This document shows, piece after piece, positions 55,300 to 64,000 of a stretch of 64,000 nucleotides of DNA (position 1 is its first letter; each line of letters opens with the position of its first letter). This DNA is from Leisingera aquimarina DSM 24565 (lineage in GTDB: Bacteria; Pseudomonadota; Alphaproteobacteria; Rhodobacterales; Rhodobacteraceae), in contig NZ_KI421504.1 of NCBI RefSeq assembly GCF_000473165.1, forward strand, positions 806,596 through 870,595, in the 5' to 3' direction. The position numbers and the translations under genes were made by a program. Under the pieces are notes generated by a model that did not search any database, was not told the DNA's origin, and saw only the letters and a list, made by a program, of their open reading frames with translations.

Positions 55300-56043
55300 T
55301 CAGGGGTAGTAGCTGCGTACCAGAGCGGTGGCGATCAAGCTCCAGCCATCTGCAACTACAAAAAATGCCAGTTTGAAGGGCAGGGACACGATGGCGGGCG
55401 GCACCATCATCATCCCCATGGACATCAGGACCGCGGCCACAACCAGGTCGATAACCAGGAAAGGCAAGAAGACGAGAAATCCGATTTGAAAGGCGCGTGA
55501 AATTTCCGACAGCAGGAAGCTTGGAACCAGCGCCGATAGAGGCGCTTCGGGCACGGGGTCCATGCCCTGGGTTTCCGGCCTGAGGTCTGCAATTGCATAA
55601 AATGTGTCCGGATCCAGCCGGTTGGCCATGAAGGCACGGAAGGGTTCCAAGCTGCGGGTGATGGCTTCGCCTGGTTCCAGTCGTTCTTCCAGAAGCGGAT
55701 TGATGCCAGTGGTCCAGGCTTCGGTAAAAACTGGTTCCATCACAAAATAGGTCAGGAACAGCGCCAGGCTGATGATCAGCATGTTGGGCGGTGCCTGCTG
55801 CAGCCCGATGCCTTGGCGCAGAATCGATAGCACGGTCACCAGGAATGGAAAACAGGTGATCATGATCAGCAGGCCAGGTGCCAGGCTGAGCACGGTAATC
55901 AGCAGTATTAGCTGGATTGAACGGGCAGAGATCGACTCGCCGTCTGCCAGCGAAAGGCTCAGTTCTTGAGCCAGGGCGGTTTGCGGCATGGCCAGCAGGA
56001 TTGCTGCAGCCAGGGCCGCCCGCACAATAGTCTTGTGTGTCAT
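55300..56043 (-). CDS. fliP: Flagellar type III export protein FliP
   Basis: A 247-residue export-gate membrane protein with a cleavable signal (MTHKTIVRAALAAAILLAMP, then QTALAQ) and hydrophobic segments in the FliP pattern: ILLITVLSLAPGLLIMITCF, QQAPPNMLIISLALFLTYFV, and FLVIDLVVAAVLMSMGMMMV near the end. It forms the FliPQR pore. It overlaps fliN by four bases. FliQ and FliR are not in the window. Confidence 0.96.
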   Translation of the reverse strand: MTHKTIVRAALAAAILLAMPQTALAQELSLSLADGESISARSIQLILLITVLSLAPGLLIMITCFPFLVTVLSILRQGIGLQQAPPNMLIISLALFLTYFVMEPVFTEAWTTGINPLLEERLEPGEAITRSLEPFRAFMANRLDPDTFYAIADLRPETQGMDPVPEAPLSALVPSFLLSEISRAFQIGFLVFLPFLVIDLVVAAVLMSMGMMMVPPAIVSLPFKLAFFVVADGWSLIATALVRSYYP

Positions 56044-56336
56044 CCCAAACCGCTTTGAAGATCCGCAATTTCTGTCAGGCGCACGGCCAGCTGGCCAGCC
56101 TGATCTCCCTCCAGCTCTTCGAGCTGGCCCCGGGCGACCAGCCGGTCGCCGACGTAAAGATCCACGGGGTCTTCGACCCGCTTATCCAATGTGAGAATCG
56201 CATTTTCGCCAAGGCTGACCAGATCACGGATCAGCGGCCGGGCTTTGCCGACCGAGACAACCACTTCGACGGGAACCGAAACAAAGGGATTGTTTGCATC
56301 AGCGGATTTCATGTTCAGGTCGGCAGCGTCATCCAT
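56040..56336 (-). CDS. fliN: Flagellar motor switch protein FliN
   Basis: A 98-residue SpoA-domain protein of the C ring (VSVPVEVVVSVGKARPLIRD, LDLY-like VDLYVGDRLVARGQLE). It takes part in torque generation and switching. ATG at 56336 gives a normal short FliN and overlaps the end of the preceding gene by 8 bases; an upstream extension lacks similarity. Confidence 0.9.
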   Translation of the reverse strand: MDDAADLNMKSADANNPFVSVPVEVVVSVGKARPLIRDLVSLGENAILTLDKRVEDPVDLYVGDRLVARGQLEELEGDQAGQLAVRLTEIADLQSGLG

Positions 56337-56928
56337 ACTGGCTGTCCTCTTTCGCGTGATAGGTGAAGGCCTCAATCGAGTCCTGGATCGATTCTAGAAG
56401 GGCGTCGCAATTGATTTCGCATTCCGTGCTGCCAATGCCCAGATAGGCCTGGCCGGGAGACAGCACACTGTCTTCTTGCACGGTGACTGGAACGGAGAAA
56501 TTGTCCGGCAGCAAGCTGCGCACCGGTGCCGCCTCCCCTGGAGCGACCACAATCTGCATTGGCTGATCGGTCTGGCCTTTGGCCATATCAGCAAGCTGAT
56601 CGACAATATGATGCCCAAAAGAGGCAGCCATCGCGTCCGGCAGCACTGCACTGGTCAGCACCTTGAACATCGGGTCCAGTGAATCGAGCAACTGGCTTTG
56701 TGCTTCGTGATAGGTGAAGCTGAGATCTTCCAAAGAATTGGCCAGCTCTGCCGATATCCGGCTGCTTTCCTGATCTTTGGCTGTCACGGCATCATCCCAG
56801 CCGGCGCTGTAGCCGTTCTCAAAGGAGACCAGCCGCTGTTCTTCAATAAGCTCCTCGGAAACTGCGGGCAGGGCAGGCTCTGCCGAGGTGTTCATTCCGA
56901 AGTCTTCGAGCAAATGTGCAATCGTCAT
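56329..56928 (-). CDS. fliH: FliH-like flagellar export regulator
   Basis: A 199-residue soluble protein between fliF and fliN, with the entry motif FENGYSAGWDDAVTAK followed by a helical stretch and a C-terminal globular part (LGIGSTECEINCDALLESI) like FliH/YscL proteins. FliH binds the export ATPase FliI. The similarity is weak overall and position in the cluster carries most of the weight. It overlaps fliF by one base. Confidence 0.75.
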   Translation of the reverse strand: MTIAHLLEDFGMNTSAEPALPAVSEELIEEQRLVSFENGYSAGWDDAVTAKDQESSRISAELANSLEDLSFTYHEAQSQLLDSLDPMFKVLTSAVLPDAMAASFGHHIVDQLADMAKGQTDQPMQIVVAPGEAAPVRSLLPDNFSVPVTVQEDSVLSPGQAYLGIGSTECEINCDALLESIQDSIEAFTYHAKEDSQYG

Positions 56929-58601
56929 CAGGCTTGCTCCTTGTTTTCTTCCAGCCAGCCGCGCAGGATCTGCACGGTTTCTTCCTGACGCTCGCCAATC
57001 AAGTTGCGCAAACGGTCGACCGGGTCATCCATGCCACCGCCCAGTGCCGGAAAACCGGCCGCTCCCATCATGTCACCGCCAGTTCCCATGGCAGGCAGGT
57101 CGCCCAATGGTTCGAACTGTCCGGTTTCGTTGTTTTCAATTTCACCCTCAAGTGCGAGTCCCGCACCAAGATCCGGGGCCGTCATGAACCCGTCGCCGCC
57201 AACACCTGGCAGCCCGGGCAGCCCGCCACCATCCGGACCGGACAGCGCTGCTACGGGAGCCGCCTGATTCGACAAAATGGGACGCACAACGAACAGGCCT
57301 AGGATCAGGCTGACCAGGGCCAGAGCCGCGAGCTGGATCAGCGACATGGCATCAAAGTAGAGGTTGTCCATGAACCCTGCGGTGGCCACGGAGCCCTGCG
57401 GTTCCACTGTCGGCAAGTCCATGGACTTGAGCGTAATCACATCCCCGCGGTCCGCGTCAAAACCGACAGCGGCGGAAATCAGCTCCCGCAATGCGGCCAA
57501 TTCGTCCTCCGGCCGGGGCTGGAATACAGTTTCACCTGCGTCATTTGTCACTGCAGAGCCATTGACCAGCACTGCAACAGTCAGGCGCTTGATGGCCCCG
57601 GGACCGCGGAGGATCTCTTTCTCGGTTTCCGAGATTTCATAATTGATTCGCTCCCGGGTGGCGCTGGTATTGGCTTTTGATCCCTGGCCTGAGGCCGCGT
57701 CGCCGTCGGGAATGTTGGAGGCAACCGTGACCTCTCCGGATTGGTTGGTAGAGGAGTCGGCCCGTTCCTCGACGTCAGTGCTGACGGCGACACGGCTTTT
57801 CGGGTCCACCCGCTTTTCCCGGATTGATTCGGTGTCGGTGACGGTCGCGACACTCACTTCGACCACGGCATTTCCCTGGCCGACGCGTGCCTCAACCAAG
57901 CGCATGACACGTTCGCGAAGCGTCTGGGACCGGTCATCGGTTCCGGCACCGGCGGCTGCAGTGGCATCCGAAGACCCGATCAACGCGCCGTTGGCATCAA
58001 TCACTGCGACGTTTTCAACGGCAAGGCCGGTGACGGCAGACGAAATGAGGAAGCGAATCGCGTTGGCTTGTGCAGGTGTTACTGGGGATCCCATCGGCAC
58101 GACTGAAACCGACGCGGTGGGTTCTACGGTGCGCTGAAAGGGGTTCGAGCCGGCATTTGCGATATGCACCCGTGCCTGGCTTACATGCGGGCTGCCAACA
58201 ATAGTGCGGGCCAGCTCGCCTTCCTTTGCCCGCCAATAAGCGGCGTCGAACATCTGCGAGGTGGTGCCAAAGCCACTGAGCGAATCGAGCAGCTCGTACC
58301 CTTTGCCGCCATTGGCGGGCAGGCCTTCGCTGGCCAATGTCATCCGAAGTTCGTCACGCTGCGTTGACGGCACGTAGATTGAGCTGCCACGCACTTCATA
58401 TTGGGCACCGCGCTGTTCCAGCGCCCGCACCACATCTCCGGCCGAGCCGCTTTCCAGCCCGGCATAGAGCAGTGTCATTGTTGGCTTGCTTGCCACATGG
58501 GACATCGCGATCACGCTGAGAATCATGATTACCGTGGCACCCACGGCTATCAGACGCTTTCGCATGTCCATTTCAGCCCAGACATTCTTGATCTGCTGCA
58601 C
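56928..58601 (-). CDS. fliF: Flagellar MS-ring protein FliF
   Basis: The 557-residue protein builds the MS ring in the inner membrane. One transmembrane helix is near the N-terminus (RLIAVGATVIMILSVIAM), followed by the ring-building YscJ/FliF domain (TLLYAGLESGSAGDVVRALE; SQARVHIANAGSNPFQR), a second helix near 420-440 (ALALVSLILGLFVVRPIL), and a C-terminal FliG-binding end (DPVDRLRNLIGERQEETVQI). The start is GTG at 58601 with GGAGG; a longer frame to 58640 is less likely. It is divergent from fliL. Confidence 0.94.
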   Translation of the reverse strand: MQQIKNVWAEMDMRKRLIAVGATVIMILSVIAMSHVASKPTMTLLYAGLESGSAGDVVRALEQRGAQYEVRGSSIYVPSTQRDELRMTLASEGLPANGGKGYELLDSLSGFGTTSQMFDAAYWRAKEGELARTIVGSPHVSQARVHIANAGSNPFQRTVEPTASVSVVPMGSPVTPAQANAIRFLISSAVTGLAVENVAVIDANGALIGSSDATAAAGAGTDDRSQTLRERVMRLVEARVGQGNAVVEVSVATVTDTESIREKRVDPKSRVAVSTDVEERADSSTNQSGEVTVASNIPDGDAASGQGSKANTSATRERINYEISETEKEILRGPGAIKRLTVAVLVNGSAVTNDAGETVFQPRPEDELAALRELISAAVGFDADRGDVITLKSMDLPTVEPQGSVATAGFMDNLYFDAMSLIQLAALALVSLILGLFVVRPILSNQAAPVAALSGPDGGGLPGLPGVGGDGFMTAPDLGAGLALEGEIENNETGQFEPLGDLPAMGTGGDMMGAAGFPALGGGMDDPVDRLRNLIGERQEETVQILRGWLEENKEQA

Positions 58602-58720
58602 ATTAACCTCCGTCGCACCGGCGTTCTCTCCGGCGTGCAACCTTTTTGACGGATCGGCCTTAACATTCGGTTAGTTCCTCGCAGGTTATGAAGATGCTGC
58701 ACGACGTTTTAGGGATAGCC

Positions 58721-59245
58721 ATGACAGACGCTGCATTAGATACGGAAGCAGAAGCCCCGGCCAAGAAAAGCAAACTGCCCCTGATTATCGGGGTGGTGCT
58801 GGCATTGGCAGGCGGCGGCGGCGGATTCTTTGCCGTTCAGTCAGGCCTTCTTCCCTTTGGTCAGAAAGCGGCGCCGGAACCGGCGCCTGCGGCCGAAGTG
58901 GCGCCAGAAGGCGTGGACAGTGGTGAGACGGCGGAGGATATCGCCAATCTTGCCTTTATCGAAATGGACCCGATTGTGATTACCCTGCGTAAAGCCAGCG
59001 GTATCAAGCATTTACGGTTCCGCGCGCAACTAGAGGTCGACTTGGCCCACCAGGCCGAAGTCGAAAAAATCCTGCCGCGGGTTATCGATGTCCTGAACAG
59101 CTACCTGAGAGCACTGGAGCTAGAGGATCTGACTGATCCAATGGCGCTGCCGAAACTGAGGGCGCAGATGCTGCGGCGGATCAATATTGCAACCGGCCAG
59201 GGCCGGGTGCGTGATCTGCTGATTATGGATTTCGTACTGAACTAG
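58721..59245 (+). CDS. fliL: Flagellar basal body-associated protein FliL
   Basis: A 174-residue single-pass membrane protein (KLPLIIGVVLALAGGGGGFF) with a periplasmic FliL domain (IEMDPIVITLRKASGIKHLR ... RVRDLLIMDFVLN). It encircles or stabilises the stator. ATG at 58721 is chosen because it gives the usual short acidic N-terminus; 58688 would add 11 residues. It heads fliL-(59255)-motE-motA. Confidence 0.9.
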   Translation: MTDAALDTEAEAPAKKSKLPLIIGVVLALAGGGGGFFAVQSGLLPFGQKAAPEPAPAAEVAPEGVDSGETAEDIANLAFIEMDPIVITLRKASGIKHLRFRAQLEVDLAHQAEVEKILPRVIDVLNSYLRALELEDLTDPMALPKLRAQMLRRINIATGQGRVRDLLIMDFVLN

Positions 59246-59254
59246 GAGGACAGG

Positions 59255-59701
59255 ATGGAAATTATTGCTGATATCCTGCTTGCGGCCGGTGCGCTGGGTG
59301 CCGGATTTTACTGTCTGGTGCTGTCGCGCAGGCTGAAGCGGTTCAATGATTTGGAAAAAGGCGTGGGTGGTGCAGTTGCCGTCCTGTCTGCCCAGGTCGA
59401 TGATCTGAACAAATCACTGCAATCGGCGCAACAGATCTCTGATGGCTCCAGCAAGGCGCTGCAGCAACTGACGGGCCGGGCTGAAACCGTGGCGCAGCGG
59501 CTGGAGCTGATGATGGCGTCCATGCATGACATCCCCGAGGCCGGAACTGAGGCTCCGGCAGCCAAATCTTCGGCCGAGGACGACGCGATGGCTGCCGCAT
59601 ACGAGGCCGATTCGCAGCCGTCTGCCGAAGAGCAGGATGACGCAAAGCCTTCCGGCTTGATGTTCGTCCGGCATAACCGCAGCCAGAATCGGGTGGCGTA
59701 A
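59255..59701 (+). CDS. Flagellar-cluster membrane protein with a coiled coil
   Basis: A 148-residue protein with an N-terminal transmembrane helix (IADILLAAGALGAGFYCLVL), a coiled-coil-like stretch (LSAQVDDLNKSLQSAQQISD) and an acidic disordered tail. It may belong to the DUF6468 group of alphaproteobacterial flagellar proteins, from memory. It lies 9 bases after fliL and overlaps the motE-like gene by one base, so a motor or basal-body role is likely. Function is unknown. Confidence 0.8.
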   Translation: MEIIADILLAAGALGAGFYCLVLSRRLKRFNDLEKGVGGAVAVLSAQVDDLNKSLQSAQQISDGSSKALQQLTGRAETVAQRLELMMASMHDIPEAGTEAPAAKSSAEDDAMAAAYEADSQPSAEEQDDAKPSGLMFVRHNRSQNRVA

Positions 59702-60315
59702 TGGCAAAGGCAGCAAAGAAAACCAGGCGGTTCCGGCGCAGTGGCACATTGATGATGCTGGCGGTGCTGCTGATGGGCTCTGCTGCTGTGCGGCTGGCTC
59801 TTGAAGCGGGGCCTGCAATTGCCCGTGAAGTGGCCAGTCTGCAGGAACCCGGTGGCGAAGCGCAACCTCATAAGGGGGAGCCGCAGCGCGACTCGATGCC
59901 CACTTCTGCAGAGCTGCAAACGATGCTGGCAGCCTTCAAGGAACGGGAACAGGCCCTGGCCGCCCGTGAAGCGGAAATTCAGGACCGGATGAAGGCCCTG
60001 GAAATTGCCGATCAGGCAATCGACAAGAAACTGGCTTCGCTGGAACAGGCAGAAGAGAATTTACGGGCAACCCTCGCCTTGGCGGATGGTGCGACCGAAG
60101 CGGATGTGACACGTCTGACGTCGGTCTATGAACAGATGAAACCCAAAGAAGCCGCGGCGTTGTTTGAGGAAATGGACCCTGCCTTTGCGGCCGGTTTCCT
60201 CGCCCGGATGCAGCCCGAGGCTGCGGCGGGAATCATGGCAGGGCTGAGCCCGGAAGCCGCCTATACTATCAGCGTTGTTTTGGCTGGACGTAACGGAGCA
60301 GTGCCGAAGGAGTAA
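59701..60315 (+). CDS. MotE-like flagellar motility protein
   Basis: A 204-residue protein with an N-terminal helix (LMMLAVLLMGSAAVRLALEA), a central coiled coil (FKEREQALAAREAEIQDRMK) and a C-terminal domain with MKPKEAAALFEEMDPAFAAG. This layout matches MotE, the chaperone-like motor protein of alphaproteobacteria (MgtE-N/FliG-like C-terminus). It overlaps the preceding gene by one base. MotE is reported to assist MotC; whether the 811-residue neighbour plays that part is open. Confidence 0.8.
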   Translation: MAKAAKKTRRFRRSGTLMMLAVLLMGSAAVRLALEAGPAIAREVASLQEPGGEAQPHKGEPQRDSMPTSAELQTMLAAFKEREQALAAREAEIQDRMKALEIADQAIDKKLASLEQAEENLRATLALADGATEADVTRLTSVYEQMKPKEAAALFEEMDPAFAAGFLARMQPEAAAGIMAGLSPEAAYTISVVLAGRNGAVPKE

Positions 60316-60393
60316 TTCGGCCGCCGCCGTTTAGTCTTTCCTTAGGAAGACTCGCCTAAGCTAATAAAAACCAATGGAATTCGGAGTGGACCC

Positions 60394-61263
60394 ATGATCG
60401 GGATTGTAGGCATAGTGGTGATCTTTGTCATGGTGTTCGGCGGCTATCTCCTGGCCGGCGGCAAGATGGCGATCATTATTAAGGCCATGCCCTTTGAGCT
60501 GATGATGATCGGCGGTGCCGGAGCCGGTGCTTTTCTGATCGGCAATGACATGGGCGGCATCAAGCATACGTTGAAGGACGTCGGTAAGGTCTTCAAGGGC
60601 CCGAAGTGGAAGCCGGACGATTACCGCGACCTGCTGTGCCTTCTGTTTGCCCTGATCCGGATCGCGCGGGCGAATCCGGTTGAAGTGGAGCAACACATCG
60701 AAGACCCCGAAAACTCCTCTGTTTTCAATAAGTACCCCAAGATTCTGGCTGACAAGGAAACGGTGAACCTGATTTGCGACACCATGCGGTCGGCCTCGAT
60801 GAACTATGACGATCCGCATCAGGTGGAAGAAGTGCTGGAAAAGCGCATGGAGGCCAACCTGCATCATGCAATGCACTCCAGCCACGCTTTGCAAACCCTG
60901 GCAGACGGGTTGCCGGCACTGGGAATTGTTGCGGCGGTGCTTGGCATCATCAAAACCATGGGGTCCATCGACCAGCCCCCGGAAGTTCTGGGCAAGCTGA
61001 TTGGCGGCGCTCTGGTTGGTACCTTTCTTGGCGTGTTCCTGGCTTATGGCCTCGTGGGTCCCTTTGCGACCAAGGTAAAAGCGGTAACCGAGGAAGACGC
61101 GCATTTTTATCAGCTTATCCGTGAGGTTTTGGTGGCCAATCTGCACAACCATGCAGCAGCAATCTGCATCGAAGTCGGGCGCCAGAACACACCTTCGCAT
61201 TTCCGTCCCGGCTTCGCTGAACTTGAAGAAGCCCTCAAATCGGTGAAACAGGACGCAGCATGA
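60394..61263 (+). CDS. motA: Flagellar motor stator protein MotA
   Basis: A 289-residue membrane protein that with MotB conducts protons to drive rotation. It has four hydrophobic segments (IGIVGIVVIFVMVFGGYLLA; MPFELMMIGGAGAGAFLIG; then two near ALGIVAAVLGIIKTMGSI and LIGGALVGTFLGVFLAYGLV) and a large cytoplasmic loop. Its stop overlaps the next start by four bases (ATGA). motB is not adjacent but is at the other end of the window. Confidence 0.93.
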   Translation: MIGIVGIVVIFVMVFGGYLLAGGKMAIIIKAMPFELMMIGGAGAGAFLIGNDMGGIKHTLKDVGKVFKGPKWKPDDYRDLLCLLFALIRIARANPVEVEQHIEDPENSSVFNKYPKILADKETVNLICDTMRSASMNYDDPHQVEEVLEKRMEANLHHAMHSSHALQTLADGLPALGIVAAVLGIIKTMGSIDQPPEVLGKLIGGALVGTFLGVFLAYGLVGPFATKVKAVTEEDAHFYQLIREVLVANLHNHAAAICIEVGRQNTPSHFRPGFAELEEALKSVKQDAA

Positions 61264-63695
61264 TTTGGCGAGCACTTGCCACTGCAGCCGTGCTTCTGAC
61301 GGCAGGAGCTGTCCAGGCGCAGACAATTGTGACCCGGTCAGGAGAGCACAACGGCTTCACCCGCCTGGTGATGCGCCTGCCGGATGGCGCGGATTGGTCG
61401 CTGGCTCAAAGCGGCACGACGGCGACAGTGAACATTGACGCGCCACAGGCAGTTTTCGATACGTCACGTGTCTTCAACCTGATCCCTCGCACCCGCCTGC
61501 AATCACTCGTGCAGAACGGGCCAGGTCAGCCGCTTCGATTGCAGCTAGGCTGTGACTGCACGGTCACGTCTTATGTTCAGAAGAATGGCTACTTGGTGCT
61601 TGATATACGTGATGGCGGCAAACCGGAAACACAGAGGCAGTATTCTGCTACCAGCAGTATTCTGCCACTCACTCCTCAGGCCACACAGAGCGGTTACAGG
61701 TTCAGTTTCTCTCAATCGGCCGCAGCTGACGCGCGGATGGCGCTGGAATTGGCTGCGGCGGTCGCGGGTCGTGCGGATCCGGCGCAAACAGTCCGGCCGC
61801 AGGACACTGAAGAAGCGCCTGAACCGGGCGCAGCCAAACAGCAAGAAGAAGCTGTGGAAGTTGCTTTGCCGTTGGATGGCAACAGCTTTCCGGTTCAGGC
61901 AGAAACCGCTGAAGCCAATGCGGATTCCGGGCTCCCTGAGACCAGAGTGCTGCTCAGCATGGAAGAAACTGAGCGTGCGGCAGCGGTCAAAGATTCCGAG
62001 CAACGGTTGCTGCAACAGATCGGACGGGCTGCAAATCAAGGACTTTTGAGTGTGGCGGCAAATGGGCTTGCTGGTGCGGATAGCGCTGTTGTATTGGATC
62101 CTCTGGGCCGTACAGACAGGCCGTTGAACCCTTTGGACCACATTTCTGTGACCTCTGCAATCGATCGTGAAACCGGGCTAATGGCTGCCCTGACTGATGG
62201 CAGCGGAGAAGCGGAGCATTGTTTGCAAGACCGTGATGTTGCCATCCATTCCTGGGGCAATGAAAGCTCGTTTGCGGATCAGATGGCACCGGTGCGCAGC
62301 GCATTGGTCCGGGAATTTGATGATGTGAATCCAGCAAGTGTTTTTACGCTCGCACGGATGTATCTCTACTTCGGCTTTGGCGCCGAAGCCCGCTCCATTT
62401 TGACTATTCTCCCTCCAGAAAATCAGGATGCGCCGGATATAGCCTTTCTCGAGGCAATGGCGATGCTGATGGATGGAGCGGTTCTGCCGGTTAATCACCC
62501 GTTATCAGGACAGCAAGGCTGCGAAGGCGACAGTGCCCTGTGGGGCGCTTTGGCGGATGGTCTGGTCAAGAAGAGCGCCAACACCGACGCTATTCAGCAA
62601 GCGTTTTCCAAAATGCCGACTCACCTGCGGGTGCACCTGGGGCCTCGGATCAGCAAGATGTTTGCCGAAGCCGGAGATAACCATATCGCCGAGGCAGTGC
62701 TGAGAGCAGTTGACCGGACCGGGGTTGAGGACGTTCCGGAAATCAACCTTGCTGAGGCGGCGATTGCCGAATTGGCAGGCGATACCGAAAAGGTGGCCGA
62801 AGAGCTGACCAGCGAGGTTGCAGAACGGAACGGAAATGCACCGGCCGCACTGATCGATCTGGTTGCTCTCAGCGTCAAGGAGCGCAAGGCGCTGTCTCCT
62901 GACGTGCCGGATTTGATTGCCTCCTATGAACTTGAAAACCGCGATACAAAGCTCGGAGCAGAGTTGCGTCAGGCGCAGGTGGCCTCTCTAGCCCTGATGG
63001 GGCAGTTTCAGGATGCATTTCAAGAACTGAACAGCCTGTCTGAACAAGACGGCCCGAATGCACGGTCGGCGGCGCTGGAGCCGTTGATGCTGCTGTTGGC
63101 GGAACGTGCGGATGACGTGACATTTTTGCAGTACTCACTGGTTTTCTCCAGCCAGGCAAGCGCGACGGAAGCCGCATCGGTAGCACCGGCCGTCGCCCGC
63201 AGGCTGCTGGATCTTGGGTTTGCCGAACAAGCACAGGGCCTGCTAACCAAGCTTGCGCTGGAGCCGGAAAACGAAGCCCGCCGCCTGATGATGGCCGAGG
63301 CCGCGTTGGAGTTGGACAAACCGCATCGGGCCCTTGTTGAGTTGATGGGGCTGGAAGGTTCCGAAGCCAACCGGATGCGTGCGGCAGCCTTGTGGCGCAA
63401 TGGTGAATATGACCGGGCCGGAGAGTACCTTCTTGCGGAAGATGAGGCCGACGCAGCAGCCCGCGGGTTCTGGCATTCCGAAAACTTGGGAGCCATCGAA
63501 GCGATGGAGACTGGAGATGACGCGCAATTCGGTGCCGTTGCCTCTGTCACCACGCAAATTGGCGAAACCGCGCAAGATCCAGAGGGCCTGTCTCCGCTGG
63601 CTCACGCACGGGCCTTGGTTGAAAGCAGTGCAGGCACACGTGGCGGCATTGCTGATCTCTTGAACAAAGTTGGCACAGACTTGGAAAGCCCTTAG
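61260..63695 (+). CDS. Secreted 811-residue protein with an AMIN-like N-terminus and TPR-like repeats
   Basis: A signal peptide (MIWRALATAAVLLTAGAVQA, then Q) is followed by a beta-rich region (FTRLVMRLPDGADWSLAQSG; YLVLDIRDGGK) that resembles AMIN domains, which bind cell wall or secretin-type partners. The rest is Ala/Glu-rich and helical with repeat-like segments (ARMYLYFGFGAEARSILTIL; AEQAQGLLTKLALEPENEAR). It is translationally coupled to motA, so it is probably a periplasmic motor or basal-body factor. A MotC-like role is possible but I see no clear MotC similarity. Confidence 0.8.
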   Translation: MIWRALATAAVLLTAGAVQAQTIVTRSGEHNGFTRLVMRLPDGADWSLAQSGTTATVNIDAPQAVFDTSRVFNLIPRTRLQSLVQNGPGQPLRLQLGCDCTVTSYVQKNGYLVLDIRDGGKPETQRQYSATSSILPLTPQATQSGYRFSFSQSAAADARMALELAAAVAGRADPAQTVRPQDTEEAPEPGAAKQQEEAVEVALPLDGNSFPVQAETAEANADSGLPETRVLLSMEETERAAAVKDSEQRLLQQIGRAANQGLLSVAANGLAGADSAVVLDPLGRTDRPLNPLDHISVTSAIDRETGLMAALTDGSGEAEHCLQDRDVAIHSWGNESSFADQMAPVRSALVREFDDVNPASVFTLARMYLYFGFGAEARSILTILPPENQDAPDIAFLEAMAMLMDGAVLPVNHPLSGQQGCEGDSALWGALADGLVKKSANTDAIQQAFSKMPTHLRVHLGPRISKMFAEAGDNHIAEAVLRAVDRTGVEDVPEINLAEAAIAELAGDTEKVAEELTSEVAERNGNAPAALIDLVALSVKERKALSPDVPDLIASYELENRDTKLGAELRQAQVASLALMGQFQDAFQELNSLSEQDGPNARSAALEPLMLLLAERADDVTFLQYSLVFSSQASATEAASVAPAVARRLLDLGFAEQAQGLLTKLALEPENEARRLMMAEAALELDKPHRALVELMGLEGSEANRMRAAALWRNGEYDRAGEYLLAEDEADAAARGFWHSENLGAIEAMETGDDAQFGAVASVTTQIGETAQDPEGLSPLAHARALVESSAGTRGGIADLLNKVGTDLESP

Positions 63696-63725
63696 TATTT
63701 TCAGTGATCTGACAGAATGTTCACA

Positions 63726-63764
63726 CAAACAAAGGCCGCCCGGATCAAGGGCGGCCTTTGTTTG
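63726..63764 (+). terminator. Terminator at the end of the fliL-motA unit
   Basis: A perfect 16-bp stem (63726-63741 with 63749-63764) rich in GC at the top and with A/T at the base (CAAACAAAGG/CCTTTGTTTG). It is 31 bases after the stop of the 811-residue gene and could work in both directions. Confidence 0.88.
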
Positions 63765-64000
63765 CGCTGATAACACTTTGTCAACGGGCTGCCGATAACG
63801 TGATGATCGGGTGAATCCTGATTTGGAACGGGCAGAATGCCGGAAAACTATATTTTACTTTGCCTGAAAGGGCTGATTCTGCGCGCAATAGGCGCAGAGT
63901 TCAGGACGCGCTCAGTACCGAGTGCCGTTCTGAATCCTCTCTTGATAAAGATTGACAGGCTCCGACTGCCGGCAACCGGTATCGCAAAGCCTGATCGTCG
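63765..64000. other. No gene recognised at the right end
   Basis: The last 236 bases hold no convincing reading frame. A TTGACA at 63953-63958 could be a -35 box for a gene beyond the window, but I see no well-spaced -10. Confidence 0.4.

Overview
This window is chromosomal DNA of an alphaproteobacterium, almost certainly Rhodobacteraceae of the Roseobacter group (Leisingera/Phaeobacter/Ruegeria-like). The evidence is the gene neighbourhoods: infB next to the YlxR-like gene, argJ-mutT, the lptCAB/hpf/ptsN block without rpoN, nirK-nirV beside hemN, and a roseobacter-type flagellar cluster. An alphaproteobacterial RpoH-type promoter upstream of dnaK, FnrL-like boxes and the frequent GTG starts fit this. 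Genus level is inference.

Layout. 0-2.8 kb: end of a translation operon (YlxR-like fragment, infB). 2.9-3.6 kb: an internally deleted IS481-family element with both terminal repeats. 3.8-17.3 kb: housekeeping genes (a 44-aa small protein, mutT-argJ-ppiC facing secA, two envelope proteins, radC, dnaKJ, alkB). 17.4-27.4 kb: cell-surface polysaccharide genes (ABC-2 exporter permease, cysQ-kdsB, galU, galE, two paralogous glycosyltransferases, a GT14-like enzyme and a sulfotransferase). 27.6-32.5 kb: lipopolysaccharide transport and stress block (RNase D-like, kdsD, lptC, lptA, lptB, hpf, ptsN). 32.6-35.06 kb: a small decayed island bounded by tRNA-Leu and an imperfect copy of its 3' end, holding remnants of an integrase, an IS3 element and hsdM. 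35.0-39.1 kb: two identical tRNA-Leu(CAG) genes, tRNA-Thr(CGT), and an AraC/cupin/flavin-monooxygenase group. 39.1-42.9 kb: low-oxygen genes (hemN, nirV, nirK) with FNR-type boxes. 43.0-63.7 kb: flagellar genes (motB, flgE, flgK, flgL, flgI; then fliP, fliN, fliH, fliF; then fliL, a membrane protein, motE-like, motA, an 811-aa secreted repeat protein).

Between the convergent flgI and fliP genes lies about 6 kb of nested, broken insertion sequences (two IS21-type, two IS66-type). It sits after the flgI terminator, so flagellar reading frames are intact.

The most unusual signal is a set of short hairpin-forming insertions inside transposase genes of three unrelated IS families. Two of them, in IS3 orfB (33486-33525) and in IS66 tnpC (53730-53771), share identical outer arms and the same bulged two-tier fold but have different, internally complementary core stems. 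This is covariation, as expected for a mobile structured mini-element. Three other hairpins in transposase genes (3190-3214, 53589-53625, 53844-53878) have other sequences and may or may not be related.
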